Source: Streptomyces flaveolus
Lineage (GTDB): Bacteria > Actinomycetota > Actinomycetes > Streptomycetales > Streptomycetaceae
Direction of reading: 5' to 3'
Assembly (NCBI RefSeq): GCF_000716535.1
Contig: NZ_JNWV01000054.1
Span: 1 to 42,873, forward strand
Length of the DNA stretch: 42,873 bases
The first letter of the stretch is position 1. Each line of letters begins with the position of its first letter. The position numbers were made by a program, and so were the translations under genes. Below, piece by piece: positions 35,189 to 42,873 of this stretch. The notes under the pieces were generated by a model that saw nothing but the letters and a program-made list of their open reading frames with translations, was not told the origin of the DNA and did not search any database.

Positions 35189-35415
35189 ACCAGGCCACCG
35201 TGCTGCTTGGCGCCCCAGCGCGTCAGGCGGCTTCGCCGCGGCAGACACGGTCCTCGTGGACATCGGTGTCGCTCCCGTGCAGCCCGCTGGGTTCATCAGC
35301 CCCCTCCTCGGGCGGGTCACCGGCACAAGGCGCTCCCGCCCGCCCCCCGAAGTGCGAAGGCCGCCCAGGGCCGAGTGGAGGAGCTGGCCCGCAGGGCGGC
35401 CTGAGGAGTGTTCGG

Positions 35416-35560
35416 TCACTCCTCGCCCGAGCCGAGGAGATCGCGCTCAAAGTCGGCGAACTCGTTCCGCGAGCTTCTCGAAGCACTCCACCACGCCTGG
35501 GTTGGGGTTGTCCTCCTCCCAGTGCATCGCCTGGTTGCGGCCCGCCGCGTGGGCGGGGCC
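35416..35560 (-). pseudogene. C-terminal remnant of an unknown gene, frameshifted
   Basis: On the minus strand one frame reads GRNQAMHWEEDNPNPGVVEC and FEKL, and the next frame continues NEFADFERDLLGSGEE to a stop at 35416. The two join cleanly with one indel near 35462. The stretch is clearly protein-like, but the family is not recognised and the upstream part is missing. Confidence 0.4.
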
Positions 35561-35591
35561 GCCGGCTGCGGTCCCACCCACGCGGTGCTGT

Positions 35592-35609
35592 CCCGGGTGA
35601 CCTCCCGGG
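35592..35609 (-). terminator. hairpin at the 3' end of the large S8 protease gene
   Basis: CCCGGG at 35592-35597 and again at 35604-35609 with a 6-nt spacer can form a stem. It lies 11 nt past the protease stop (35621) and beside a run of nine G (35607-35615). Confidence 0.45.
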
Positions 35610-35620
35610 GGGGGGTGACG

Positions 35621-38600
35621 TCAGCGCAGGCCGAAGGCCCGGGTGATCGTCTGCGAGACGGTGTTGCCCGCGCTGTCCCGGGCGCCGACCCGGAGGGTGA
35701 CGAAGTCGGCGGACCGCGGCGCGCGCAGGTTCGTCTGCCATCCTTCGTCGCGCCGGCTCAGGTCGGTCCGCTGCCAGGTCGCACCGTCGTCGTACGACAC
35801 CTCGACGGTCGGTTTCCCGATGGTGGTGGTGGTGCCTGGCAGGTGCGAGGCGGTCACTGTCAGGCCGGCGTGCCGGTCGGCACGGCCGGACTTGTCGGTG
35901 TCCACGCCGTAGTCGAGCTGGATGAGCGGCAGGGACACCGCCGCATCGCTGCCGGTGACCGCGGAGGTGAAGTTCCACTCGGTCAGCGTGTGCGTCGAGT
36001 ACGGGTTGGCCCAGGTGCCGCGGTCGTTGTCGAGGACCAGCCGGTAGGGCAGGCGCTCGGCGCCGAGGCCGGGAACCTGAAGGTACTCGGCGTTGCCCCA
36101 GTCGAGCTGCTGGTCGCCCTGGTAGAGCGACATCCAGTCCTTGACGTCGAAGTTCGCGCCGGCCTCGCCGACGTGGCCGGACCCCGAGTCACCCCAGCCG
36201 GGCGCGGTGATGTACATGGTGTCGAGGTAGCGCACCGGCTGGTAGTTGATCGGCCCCATGCGGGGCCGCTGGATCGGGCCGAACCAGCTGACCTTGCCGG
36301 TCTTGCGCGCCGGGTAGGTCAGCGGCTCGATCGAGTGCTGCCCGGTCTCGCCCTGGATGAAGGCGTCGTCCAGCCACGTGGTGCCGGCGGTGACCCAGTC
36401 GGTGCGCTCGCCCTGGGCGGGCGCGGTGAGCTGGTTGCCGACGGCCCAGCCGCGCCAGACGTCCGGGCGGAACTCCATCGCCTTGCCCTGCCGGTAGTTC
36501 CGGAAGGAGACGTCCACCCGGCCGAGATCCTTGGACTCCTCACGCCAGGTCGGGTCCGCCGGAACGGCACCCGTCCAGTGGTGCACGACGTCGTAGACGT
36601 AGTCGGTCGTGGGGTGCGAGGTGACCTTCAGCGAGACCGTGCCGTGCCGGAGTCGGCCGAGCAGGTCGGCGCCCTGGTCGGCGTTGAGCGTCGCCACCGT
36701 CACCGGGGCCGGGCTCTTTGGGCTCCAGGGGTTCTCGTCCCAGGGCTCCATGCGGCCGACGCCGTCGTTGACGACCAGCAGCAGCCGGGCGCCGGCGGCC
36801 GCGGCGACCTCCGCCTGGGCCTTGATCCCTGCCGTGCCGGCGCCGCGCACCACGACGGCCTTGCCGCGCACGTTCTGCCGCGCGAGCTCCTCGGCCGTGC
36901 CGTCACCGGCGAAGACCGCCGTCAGGTTCCGGGTACCGGCGGGCAGCGGCGTGGCAGCGCGCTTGACCAGCGGGTCGTTGAAGGTCGTCGACTTCGTGCT
37001 CACAGTCAGCGCAGGCTGTTCGAGGCGGAAGCGGGCGCCGGTCTCGAACTCGCCGTCGGTGACCTTCTTGTCGGTCGGGAGCGCCCAGATGCTGTCGTAC
37101 GACGAGTCCGGCAACATCGACGTCTCCACCAGGCTGTCGGTGAAGGACCGGTGGGCATCCAGGCGCGGCGCGACGGCGGTGGTCTGCTGCGGCACGCGCG
37201 CCAGGATCCGGCGTGCCTTGCGGCCGTCCAGGGGGACGGTACGGTCCTGGTCCAGCTTCACGTCGTTGAAGGCGAGCAGCACCATGCCGCGTGAGTGCGG
37301 GCCTTCGGCGCCCTGCACGTCACCGGTGAGCCAGCCGCTGTAGCTGCCGACGGGCAGCCGCGCCGTGCCGGTGCCGGACGCGTCGAGGTCCATCACCGTG
37401 AAGAGGTGCTCGGCGGTCAGGACGACCCGGCCCTCCAGCGGCTTGCCCGAACGGTCCTTGGCCACCACGGTCAGATTCTGCCGCTGGCCCTCGCGGGCCG
37501 CGCCGATCAGGGTCCGGGCGCGGACCGTCCCAGCGCCGTCCGTACCGGTGATCATGGCGCTGACCGACTGGTCGCCCGCCAGCTTGTCCAGAGCCGCGGT
37601 CAGCGTGACCGCGGCGGTGCCGTGCGCGGGCACGGTGACATGGTCCTCAGAGAGGCTGAACAACCCGGCTGGGACGGTGCCGTCGACCGCCAGGCTGAGG
37701 CTGGCCGGGGCGTCGCCGACGTTGGTGTACGTCACCGTCTGGACGTCAGTCTCTCCGGGCTTCGGGGGCCACGTGTGGAAGCCGGAGTAGACGGTCGTGG
37801 TGGCGAAGACCGTGGTGTGCACGGCCGCCAGCGCGTCGAGCCGGCCGGCGCCCGCCTGGTACGGGGTGTACGCCGTGGTTGCCTTGGCGCTGCTGACCAG
37901 CGCCTCCTTGAGCTGGGTGCCCGTCCAGTCGGGGTGCTCGGAGGCGAGGAGCGCGGCGGCACCGGCGACGTGCGGTGTCGCCATCGACGTGCCGCTCATC
38001 GTGGTGTAGTAGCCGGAGCCGCGCTTGTAGTGCGAGCGCGCCGCGACGATGTCGACGCCGGGCGCGGTGATCTCCGGCTTCAGCCCGCCGTCGCCGTCAC
38101 GCGGGCCCTGGCTGGAGAAGTCGGCGAGCGTGTCGGTGGAGTCGACGGCGCCGACGGTCAGCGCGGAGTCCGCGGCACCGGGGCTGCTGATGGAGTGCGG
38201 GCCGCCGTTGCCCGCCGCGATCACGAACAACGCGCCCGTGTCGTGGCTGAGTTCGTCGACGGCCTGGCTCATCGGGTCAGTCTTGTCACCGCCGCCGCCC
38301 AGACTCATGCTGATGATCCTGGCCTTCTGGTCACGGGCGGCCCACTCCATGCCCGCGATGATCCAGGATTCCTGACCGCTGCCCTCGGAGTTGAGCACCT
38401 TGCCGACGGCCAGCCGGGCGCCGGAGGCGACACCCCTCTCCTTGCCGCCGGAGGCACTGCCCGTGCCGACGATGGTCGAGGCGACGTGCGTGCCGTGGCC
38501 GTTGTAGTCGGCGATGTCGTCCTCGCCGGGGACGAAGCTGGCGCTGTCGGACACCTGCCCGACCAGGTCCGGGTGTTCGGTGTCCGCGCCGCTGTCGAGC

Positions 38601-39334
38601 ATCGCGACCTTCACGCCCTGGCCGGTGTCGCCCTCCGCCCATACCTTCTGCGCGCCGATCTGGGCGGTGGAGTCGGCCAGGTCGGCCTTTACCTTACCGT
38701 CGAGCCACACGTTGGCGACGCCGCCCGCGAAGGACGGCTTCGCGGACCGGGCCGCCGCGCCGGAACCCCCGGTGAGCGACGACCAGAACTCCGGTGCCTG
38801 CTTGTGGTTCTGGGCGAGGGCCGCGCCCTGGATGCTGTCCAGGCGGCGGACGTCGGTCGAGCCGGCCATCTTCGTCCGGGTGCGGGCCTTGGCGGCAGCT
38901 CCGGTGTAGCGCACGATCAGCGGCAGCCGGGAGCTGTGCGCGTCGTCATAGCCCTCGGTGATCAGCCGCGTAACGTTGAAGAGCTGCTTGTCGAGTTTGC
39001 CGGCGCTCACGTACGGCAGGGCGGCGTCGGGGTAGACATAGGTGGCGCCGTCCACGACAACGCGGTGGAAGCCGGTGGTGGCTCCGCTCGCGGCCTGGAA
39101 GGAGCGCACGACGGTGCCGTCGGCGGCGGTCCCGATGGTGACCTTGTCACCCGTGATCAGGGTGACGGTGTGCGTGCCGGCATCGCCGGGGGTTCGGTGT
39201 CCGGCGTCCTTGTGCGACACCTCGCCGGCGGCGTACGCGGACACAGCGGCAGTCGCCGGTATGACGCCGAGTGTGAGCGCGACCGCCACGGCGAGGGCGA
39301 TCGGCCCGGGCCGGGGGATGGGAACCTTGGGCAA
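35621..39334 (-). CDS. large secreted S8 subtilisin-like serine peptidase (1237 aa)
   Basis: TTG at 39334 is chosen: CAGGAG lies 6 nt upstream and a signal peptide follows at once (basic start, IALAVAVALTLGVIPATAAV, cleavage near AYAAG at 36). Residues 50-215 are a pro-region (THTVTLITGDKVTIGTAADG) typical of long Streptomyces S8 enzymes. The catalytic domain has Asp247 (VKVAMLDSGADTEHPDL), His280 (NGHGTHVAST), Asn376 (VIAAGNGG) and Ser450 (SGTSMATPHVAGAAALL). There is no PA insert between Asn and Ser; instead a PA-like segment lies at about 850-925 (GKAVVVRGAGTAGIKAQAEV). The C-terminal about 700 residues are beta-sandwich-like. It stands alone between a terminator-like hairpin and an IS-rich end. 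Probably extracellular protein digestion; specificity unknown. Confidence 0.93.
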   Translation of the reverse strand: MPKVPIPRPGPIALAVAVALTLGVIPATAAVSAYAAGEVSHKDAGHRTPGDAGTHTVTLITGDKVTIGTAADGTVVRSFQAASGATTGFHRVVVDGATYVYPDAALPYVSAGKLDKQLFNVTRLITEGYDDAHSSRLPLIVRYTGAAAKARTRTKMAGSTDVRRLDSIQGAALAQNHKQAPEFWSSLTGGSGAAARSAKPSFAGGVANVWLDGKVKADLADSTAQIGAQKVWAEGDTGQGVKVAMLDSGADTEHPDLVGQVSDSASFVPGEDDIADYNGHGTHVASTIVGTGSASGGKERGVASGARLAVGKVLNSEGSGQESWIIAGMEWAARDQKARIISMSLGGGGDKTDPMSQAVDELSHDTGALFVIAAGNGGPHSISSPGAADSALTVGAVDSTDTLADFSSQGPRDGDGGLKPEITAPGVDIVAARSHYKRGSGYYTTMSGTSMATPHVAGAAALLASEHPDWTGTQLKEALVSSAKATTAYTPYQAGAGRLDALAAVHTTVFATTTVYSGFHTWPPKPGETDVQTVTYTNVGDAPASLSLAVDGTVPAGLFSLSEDHVTVPAHGTAAVTLTAALDKLAGDQSVSAMITGTDGAGTVRARTLIGAAREGQRQNLTVVAKDRSGKPLEGRVVLTAEHLFTVMDLDASGTGTARLPVGSYSGWLTGDVQGAEGPHSRGMVLLAFNDVKLDQDRTVPLDGRKARRILARVPQQTTAVAPRLDAHRSFTDSLVETSMLPDSSYDSIWALPTDKKVTDGEFETGARFRLEQPALTVSTKSTTFNDPLVKRAATPLPAGTRNLTAVFAGDGTAEELARQNVRGKAVVVRGAGTAGIKAQAEVAAAAGARLLLVVNDGVGRMEPWDENPWSPKSPAPVTVATLNADQGADLLGRLRHGTVSLKVTSHPTTDYVYDVVHHWTGAVPADPTWREESKDLGRVDVSFRNYRQGKAMEFRPDVWRGWAVGNQLTAPAQGERTDWVTAGTTWLDDAFIQGETGQHSIEPLTYPARKTGKVSWFGPIQRPRMGPINYQPVRYLDTMYITAPGWGDSGSGHVGEAGANFDVKDWMSLYQGDQQLDWGNAEYLQVPGLGAERLPYRLVLDNDRGTWANPYSTHTLTEWNFTSAVTGSDAAVSLPLIQLDYGVDTDKSGRADRHAGLTVTASHLPGTTTTIGKPTVEVSYDDGATWQRTDLSRRDEGWQTNLRAPRSADFVTLRVGARDSAGNTVSQTITRAFGLR

Positions 39335-39940
39335 AGAAGACTCCTGAGACGCGGCGAAGAGCGAAAGATCACTGGATCCTGTGGCCTCCCTCGCCGTCGT
39401 TCAAGGGGTCGCACATGTCGCTCTTGCGCCGTGGCACAGTTGCGCCGCGAGCAGGCGGCGTCGTCGGCCACCGCGCGGCCGGGGGACGGCGGCGGACCGC
39501 CCCATGAATTCGGCGTGAGGGACGGAACAACGGGCCTGTGGGGCATCCCAGGTCGGCGGCTTGGCGCATGCCCTCCGCCGGGGCGGACGCCAGGTGCGGC
39601 GGGCCCGCGCCCTCACGTCATCGACGGGTGATGGGCCTTCCCACGGGGGCCGACAGCCCCACGTGGTCGTGGCGTCGCGCTTTGCCGTCAGGCTTTGAGG
39701 TCTCGGACGGCCTCCGCACGTTCGCACAGGGGTGCCGCCGTCTGAGGTATCTACGCGCGTAGCCGAACCCTGGGTAAGCTGACGCCTCGCGGCGACCGTC
39801 CCCGTGACCGCCGTCGAGGCGGTGGTGACCGCCATCCAGCGTGAGCCGTGGCGGTCGTCTGGCGGTCATTACTGAGCCTGAAGACGTAATGTCGGGCGAT
39901 CAGCTGCTCTGCCCACCGAAGTCCTGGAAGACCTGGGGCT
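39335..39940. other. about 600-bp upstream region of the S8 gene
   Basis: It should contain the S8 promoter. I see no gene with a ribosome binding site or recognisable motif on either strand. Confidence 0.45.
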
Positions 39941-40270
39941 ATGCCTGAGCAACTGCGGAGGTGGTCTCTGACCAGCGGAACAGTGGTCAAGCACATGCAC
40001 TACGGGCTCAGGGTGCAGGTTCCGTCCGGGGAGATTGGTGTGGTCGACCGCGTCGATATCGCTGAGGGCTATCTCGACCCCACAGAGTGGCCAGCGGTCG
40101 GCTCCGTGGTCACCGTTGTCGGTGCTGGATACGCAGGTCGTCAGCTTCGGCTGAGCATTCGCCCAAGGCACCGCGAAGAAGCAGGGATCCGTGCGGCGAC
40201 AGACGAGGGGGCGGCTGACGAGGCCGAGTCTGGTGGTGCTGGACGGACCCCCGGAACCTGCCCGAGCTGA
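39941..40270 (+). CDS. small S1/OB-fold-like protein
   Basis: 109 aa. The core (about 11-75) looks like an OB/S1 strand set: GTVVKHMHYGLRVQVPSGEI, GVVDRVDIAEGYLDPTEWP and VGSVVTVVGAGYAGRQLRLS, consistent with a nucleic-acid-binding S1-like domain. Similar short proteins occur in Streptomyces, with unknown function. The tail is Glu/Ala/Gly-rich. The stop at 40270 directly abuts the decayed IS630 copy, so the tail may not be original. The ribosome binding site is weak. Confidence 0.65.
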   Translation: MPEQLRRWSLTSGTVVKHMHYGLRVQVPSGEIGVVDRVDIAEGYLDPTEWPAVGSVVTVVGAGYAGRQLRLSIRPRHREEAGIRAATDEGAADEAESGGAGRTPGTCPS

Positions 40271-41318
40271 TCAAAGGCAGCGATCTGGACCGGTCGTGGC
40301 CAGTCCGGTGCCGACGAGGCACCCGTCGATGAGGGCGGGCCGGTACTGGACCTCTCGCAAGCCACGCTTCAGGGCGCGCATCAGGTGGGCGGGGTCGGTG
40401 AAGGCGGTGTTGGCCTGGCAGCGGCGGCGAAGGAGAGACCAGACCCCTTGGACCGGACGGTGATCCAGTCCTGGGCGTCGATGAACCCGCGTATGCGGCG
40501 GTCGCGGTGGACGTTGAGGTTGTCCCAGACCAGAACGATCGGCTTGCCGAGTTGGCGGTAGGGGACGGTCAGCAGGCTCGGTAGTCGGTCCAGGCGAAGC
40601 TGCGGCGTCCTCCGGTCTTGTGGTCCGGGTGGACGAGCGGCTGGTAGATCAGCCGGGAGCGCTCACCCGGCTTGTAGCAGGTCAGGGCCGCGATGGAGAT
40701 GCGACGCTGGGAGCGTCCGCGGACGCGGATAATCGGGGTGTGGCATCGGCGGGACCAGGTGCGGGCAGTGGGCGGCGTCATCGAGAAGCCGGCCTCGTCC
40801 TCGAACACGAGGTAGGCATCGAGCTCCGCCGCGGTGCTTCCACGGACGGCCAGGTCTCCTTCACCCAGCCGGCCACGGCGACCTCGTCCCGCTCGACCGC
40901 GCGTCGGGCCGGGACCTGGTGGCTCCAGCCGTGACGTCGCAGCATCTGCGAGACACCCGACAGCGTGAAGGACTTGTGGAACCGCCGCCCGATGAGCGTC
41001 TTGATCCGGGCCAGAGTCCAGGTCTGGTCCGGCCAGCCATGCGCAACCCCGCCCTTGGCCAGCTCAACCTCCAGCACGGCGAACAGCGTGTCGCTCAGCT
41101 TCGGCGTGGAGACCGGCCCCGCCGACCGCAACCCCTCGCAGCCAGCTTCCTGCCAGGCCCGGCGCCACCGCTGCACCGAGCGTTCGCTGACCCGTAAGTC
41201 CCTGGCGACCTCCCCGTTGGAGGCACCAGCAGCGAACCGTTCGGCTGCCTCCATCCGGATCCGCTCACGAAAACAACTGGCGTTCAGGCGTCAGCCCACC
41301 ACCCTGCGGATACCTCAT
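40271..41318 (-). pseudogene. IS630-family transposase, decayed by several indels and a deletion
   Basis: The original start MRYPQGGGLTPERQLF (ATG 41318) is broken by one extra T at about 41268. The HTH region is intact in frame from 41254 (MEAAERFAAGASNGEVARDL, VSERSVQRWRRAWQEAG, then IGRRFHKSFTLSGVSQML). A one-base loss near 40840 shifts to LVFEDEAGFSMTPPTARTW (first Asp region). Another indel near 40583 leads to GKPIVLVWDNLNVHRDRR (second Asp), FIDAQDWITV, and then a deletion has removed the third catalytic block (YAPxLNPVE). The last piece, RRRCQANTAFTDPAHLMRAL and LIDGCLVGTG, ends at 40271. It is another subgroup than the IS630 fragment at 16 kb. Confidence 0.8.
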
Positions 41319-41384
41319 ACAACCGTAATACCGCGAGGATCACCCTTCGCCAGCCTCTTCCGACATCACGCTTCGAAGGTCAGT

Positions 41385-42215
41385 AACGGTGCCGTGGCGG
41401 TGCCTTGGAGGGCCGCGGTGTGGGGCGGAGCCCCGCAAGTCCTGAGGCGTTGTCAGTGGTGGCTGTCAGTCCGGGAATGGCCAGGTGGTTGCGGGGATCG
41501 TGCTCGTAGCGAGGGCTCGGATGTCGGTAGTCGGACAGCCGGGACATCGTGCGTTCGATGACCCGGCGGCGGCCCGATCGTTCGCTGGACTCGATGCCGT
41601 TGTGCGTGATCGGCACTCTGATGCGTTTGCCACGTAGCCATTTCCGCAGGTCGGCGTGGTCGTGGGTCTTGTCTGCGTGGAGGTGCTGGGGCTTGGAGTG
41701 GCGGCCGTGGTGGGGGTCGTGTCTCGTTGGTGACTCTCGATCATGGGTTTGAGCTCTTCGCTGTCGTGGGTGTTGTCAGCCGAGACGCCGATGAGGAGGG
41801 GTGGTGTGTTCGTGTCCGACAGGTCGTGCGTCTTGGGACCCGGCCTGGCCCGGTCCACGGGGCTCGGGCCTGTGTGTTCGCCGCTTTTTTAGTCCGGATG
41901 TGGGCGGTGTCCAGGTCGACGCGGGTGCGTCGACGAGGCCGGGGTCGTCGAGCCGGTGCAGCACGGTTTCGTGCAGCCGCCCTCAGACGCCGGCTCTCGA
42001 CCAGATCAGGAACCGGCGGTGGGCGGTCGACTTCGATATGCCGAAGCGGGGCGGCAGTTGACGCCAGGCACAGCCGCTGACCAGCACGTAGATAATGGCG
42101 GTGAACAGCGTCTCGTCAGGCGTGTCCTGCGTTCCGCCGTCCTGCGGCCGTGTCTTTGACGGTGGGATCAGCGGCTTGGTGATCTCCCACGGCCCGTCCG
42201 GAACAATCCAACTCC
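41385..42215 (-). pseudogene. IS5-family transposase, frameshifted copy
   Basis: Nearly the whole transposase can be followed through several frames: WEITKPLIPPSKTRPQDGG and LFTAIIYVLVSGCAWRQLPP (N-terminal DUF4096-type domain), FGISKSTAHRRFLIWSRAG with a stop at 41983, LHETVLHRLDDPGLVDAP, PGSKTHDLSDTNTPPLLIG, VSADNTHDSEELKPMI, ITHNGIESSERSGRRRVIER and LSDYRHPSPRYEHDPRNHLA. At least three indels separate the blocks. It is a different IS5 subgroup from the left-end copy (300-826). Confidence 0.75.
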
Positions 42216-42873
42216 ACGCGCTCCGCGCCGTACCGAGGTCAACGACCGCCTCACCACGTAGGACACGGTGTAAGGGGCCTCTGGGGACCTTCACAGTGCC
42301 CGCGGGCCCCTTGTGTGCGCCAGGGCTGCAAAGCCCCGCTCGAAAGCGCTCAGAGGCGCTGGGGACGCTTTCGCGGGATCCTCCGGCAGATCCGCGCCAG
42401 CCCCTGCCTGCCGCCTGGCTGTCCCACCGGCGGCCCGCTCGTGCCCGCTGTCCGTGCCTGCCGTCCTCCCGTTCCCGCTGCGCCCGTGTGCCGTCCCGCG
42501 GCCGGCCACCCGCCGCACCGGCCCTCTGGGCCGGCGGCCGGATGGGTCTCCGCTCCAGGGTCATCGGCCCCCGCCCGCCGGCCGGCCGTCCTGGGCCCGG
42601 GCCTTCCGCCGTACTCCCCGCGCCGCCCGCGTCGCCGCCCCGTCCGGCTCGTCACGCTTGTCACGCCCACCGGTCCCCGTCGTCCGGCCGTCGTGGCCCC
42701 GCCCGCGCCCCTGGCTGGCCGCGTCTGGTCTCTGGCCGCCCGTCGGCGGCCCGGCCGTTTCGCCCACCGAGCTGCGCCGGTCCGTGGCCGTCCGCAGGCC
42801 GAGTTGTGCGGCGTCCTGGCGGCCCGTCCGTCCCGCCCGTTCGGCACCTGACCGCTGCCCGTCCGTCCCGCAG
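42216..42873. other. very GC-rich, low-complexity tail with no supported gene
   Basis: Open frames on both strands are Pro/Arg/Ala/Gly-rich with no motif or ribosome binding site. GCCCGTCCGTCCCGC occurs twice (about 42823 and 42855). Short inverted segments such as AAGCGCTCAGAGGCGCT are present around 42345-42360. I cannot assign a role. Confidence 0.4.

Noticed and set aside
37295..39631. 778-codon open frame on the plus strand
   Set aside because: Antisense shadow of the second S8 protease gene, with the same composition bias.
42216..42873. Possible replication or telomere region at the right end
   Set aside because: Short repeats and high GC are present, but no set of palindromes, iterons or replication gene was found.
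1..42873. CRISPR arrays, tRNA or rRNA genes, secondary-metabolite core enzymes
   Set aside because: No regularly spaced repeats of CRISPR type, no tRNA-like fold with conserved T-arm, no rRNA sequence, and no PKS/NRPS or terpene synthase motif was seen.

Overview
This is a high-GC actinobacterial sequence, almost certainly Streptomyces. GC is strongly biased toward codon third positions, GTG and TTG starts are common, and there are large secreted S8 and M4 proteases, a TrmB/LuxR-type regulator, an NB-ARC regulator and a Tpg-like (telomere terminal protein) relic. The density of broken insertion sequences (IS5, IS110, IS701, IS630), frameshifted orphans and a dead tpg copy fits a chromosome arm or a piece of a linear replicon rather than the conserved core. 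No telomere end and no rRNA or tRNA gene was seen.

Layout. 0.3-1.75 kb: IS5 and IS110 remnants. 1.8-4.0 kb: a GNAT acetyltransferase, two broken unknown genes and a SnoaL-like protein. 4.4-5.05 kb: an IS701 scrap and a GC-rich repeat/terminator block. 5.06-13.9 kb: a secreted-protease region with a 1075-aa S8 peptidase, an M4 metallopeptidase with a P domain, and a divergent TrmB/LuxR-like regulator with a coupled small gene. 14.4-16.4 kb: a nested pile of three dead IS elements whose end supplies the stop codon of a membrane protein (16.4-17.2 kb). 18.0-19.45 kb: convergent VOC and DUF5996 genes. 19.87-20.46 kb: a tpg pseudogene. 20.5-22.4 kb: small membrane and hypothetical genes, several broken. 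22.7-24.2 kb: an NB-ARC regulator knocked out of frame by a perfect 11-bp tandem duplication.

24.2-33.5 kb holds the most interesting unit. A tight five-gene operon encodes an OsmC-like protein, an FAD/NAD(P)-binding oxidoreductase, a histidine-phosphatase fused to a BASS-like membrane transporter, an MFS transporter with an unusual Met/His-rich N-terminal membrane hairpin, and a sodium:solute symporter. It is followed by a convergent TetR regulator and a divergent thioredoxin-fold peroxiredoxin. The same 24-bp palindrome (half-sites near ATCTTGGAA and TTTCAAGAT) occurs upstream of the operon, at the TetR start and upstream of the peroxiredoxin gene. These genes therefore look like one TetR-controlled regulon linking thiol/peroxide chemistry to membrane transport. 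The substrate cannot be read from the sequence.

33.5-42.9 kb: small gene remnants, a cyclophilin, a second very large S8 peptidase (1237 aa), an OB/S1-like small protein, decayed IS630 and IS5 copies, and a very GC-rich tail with no gene I can support.
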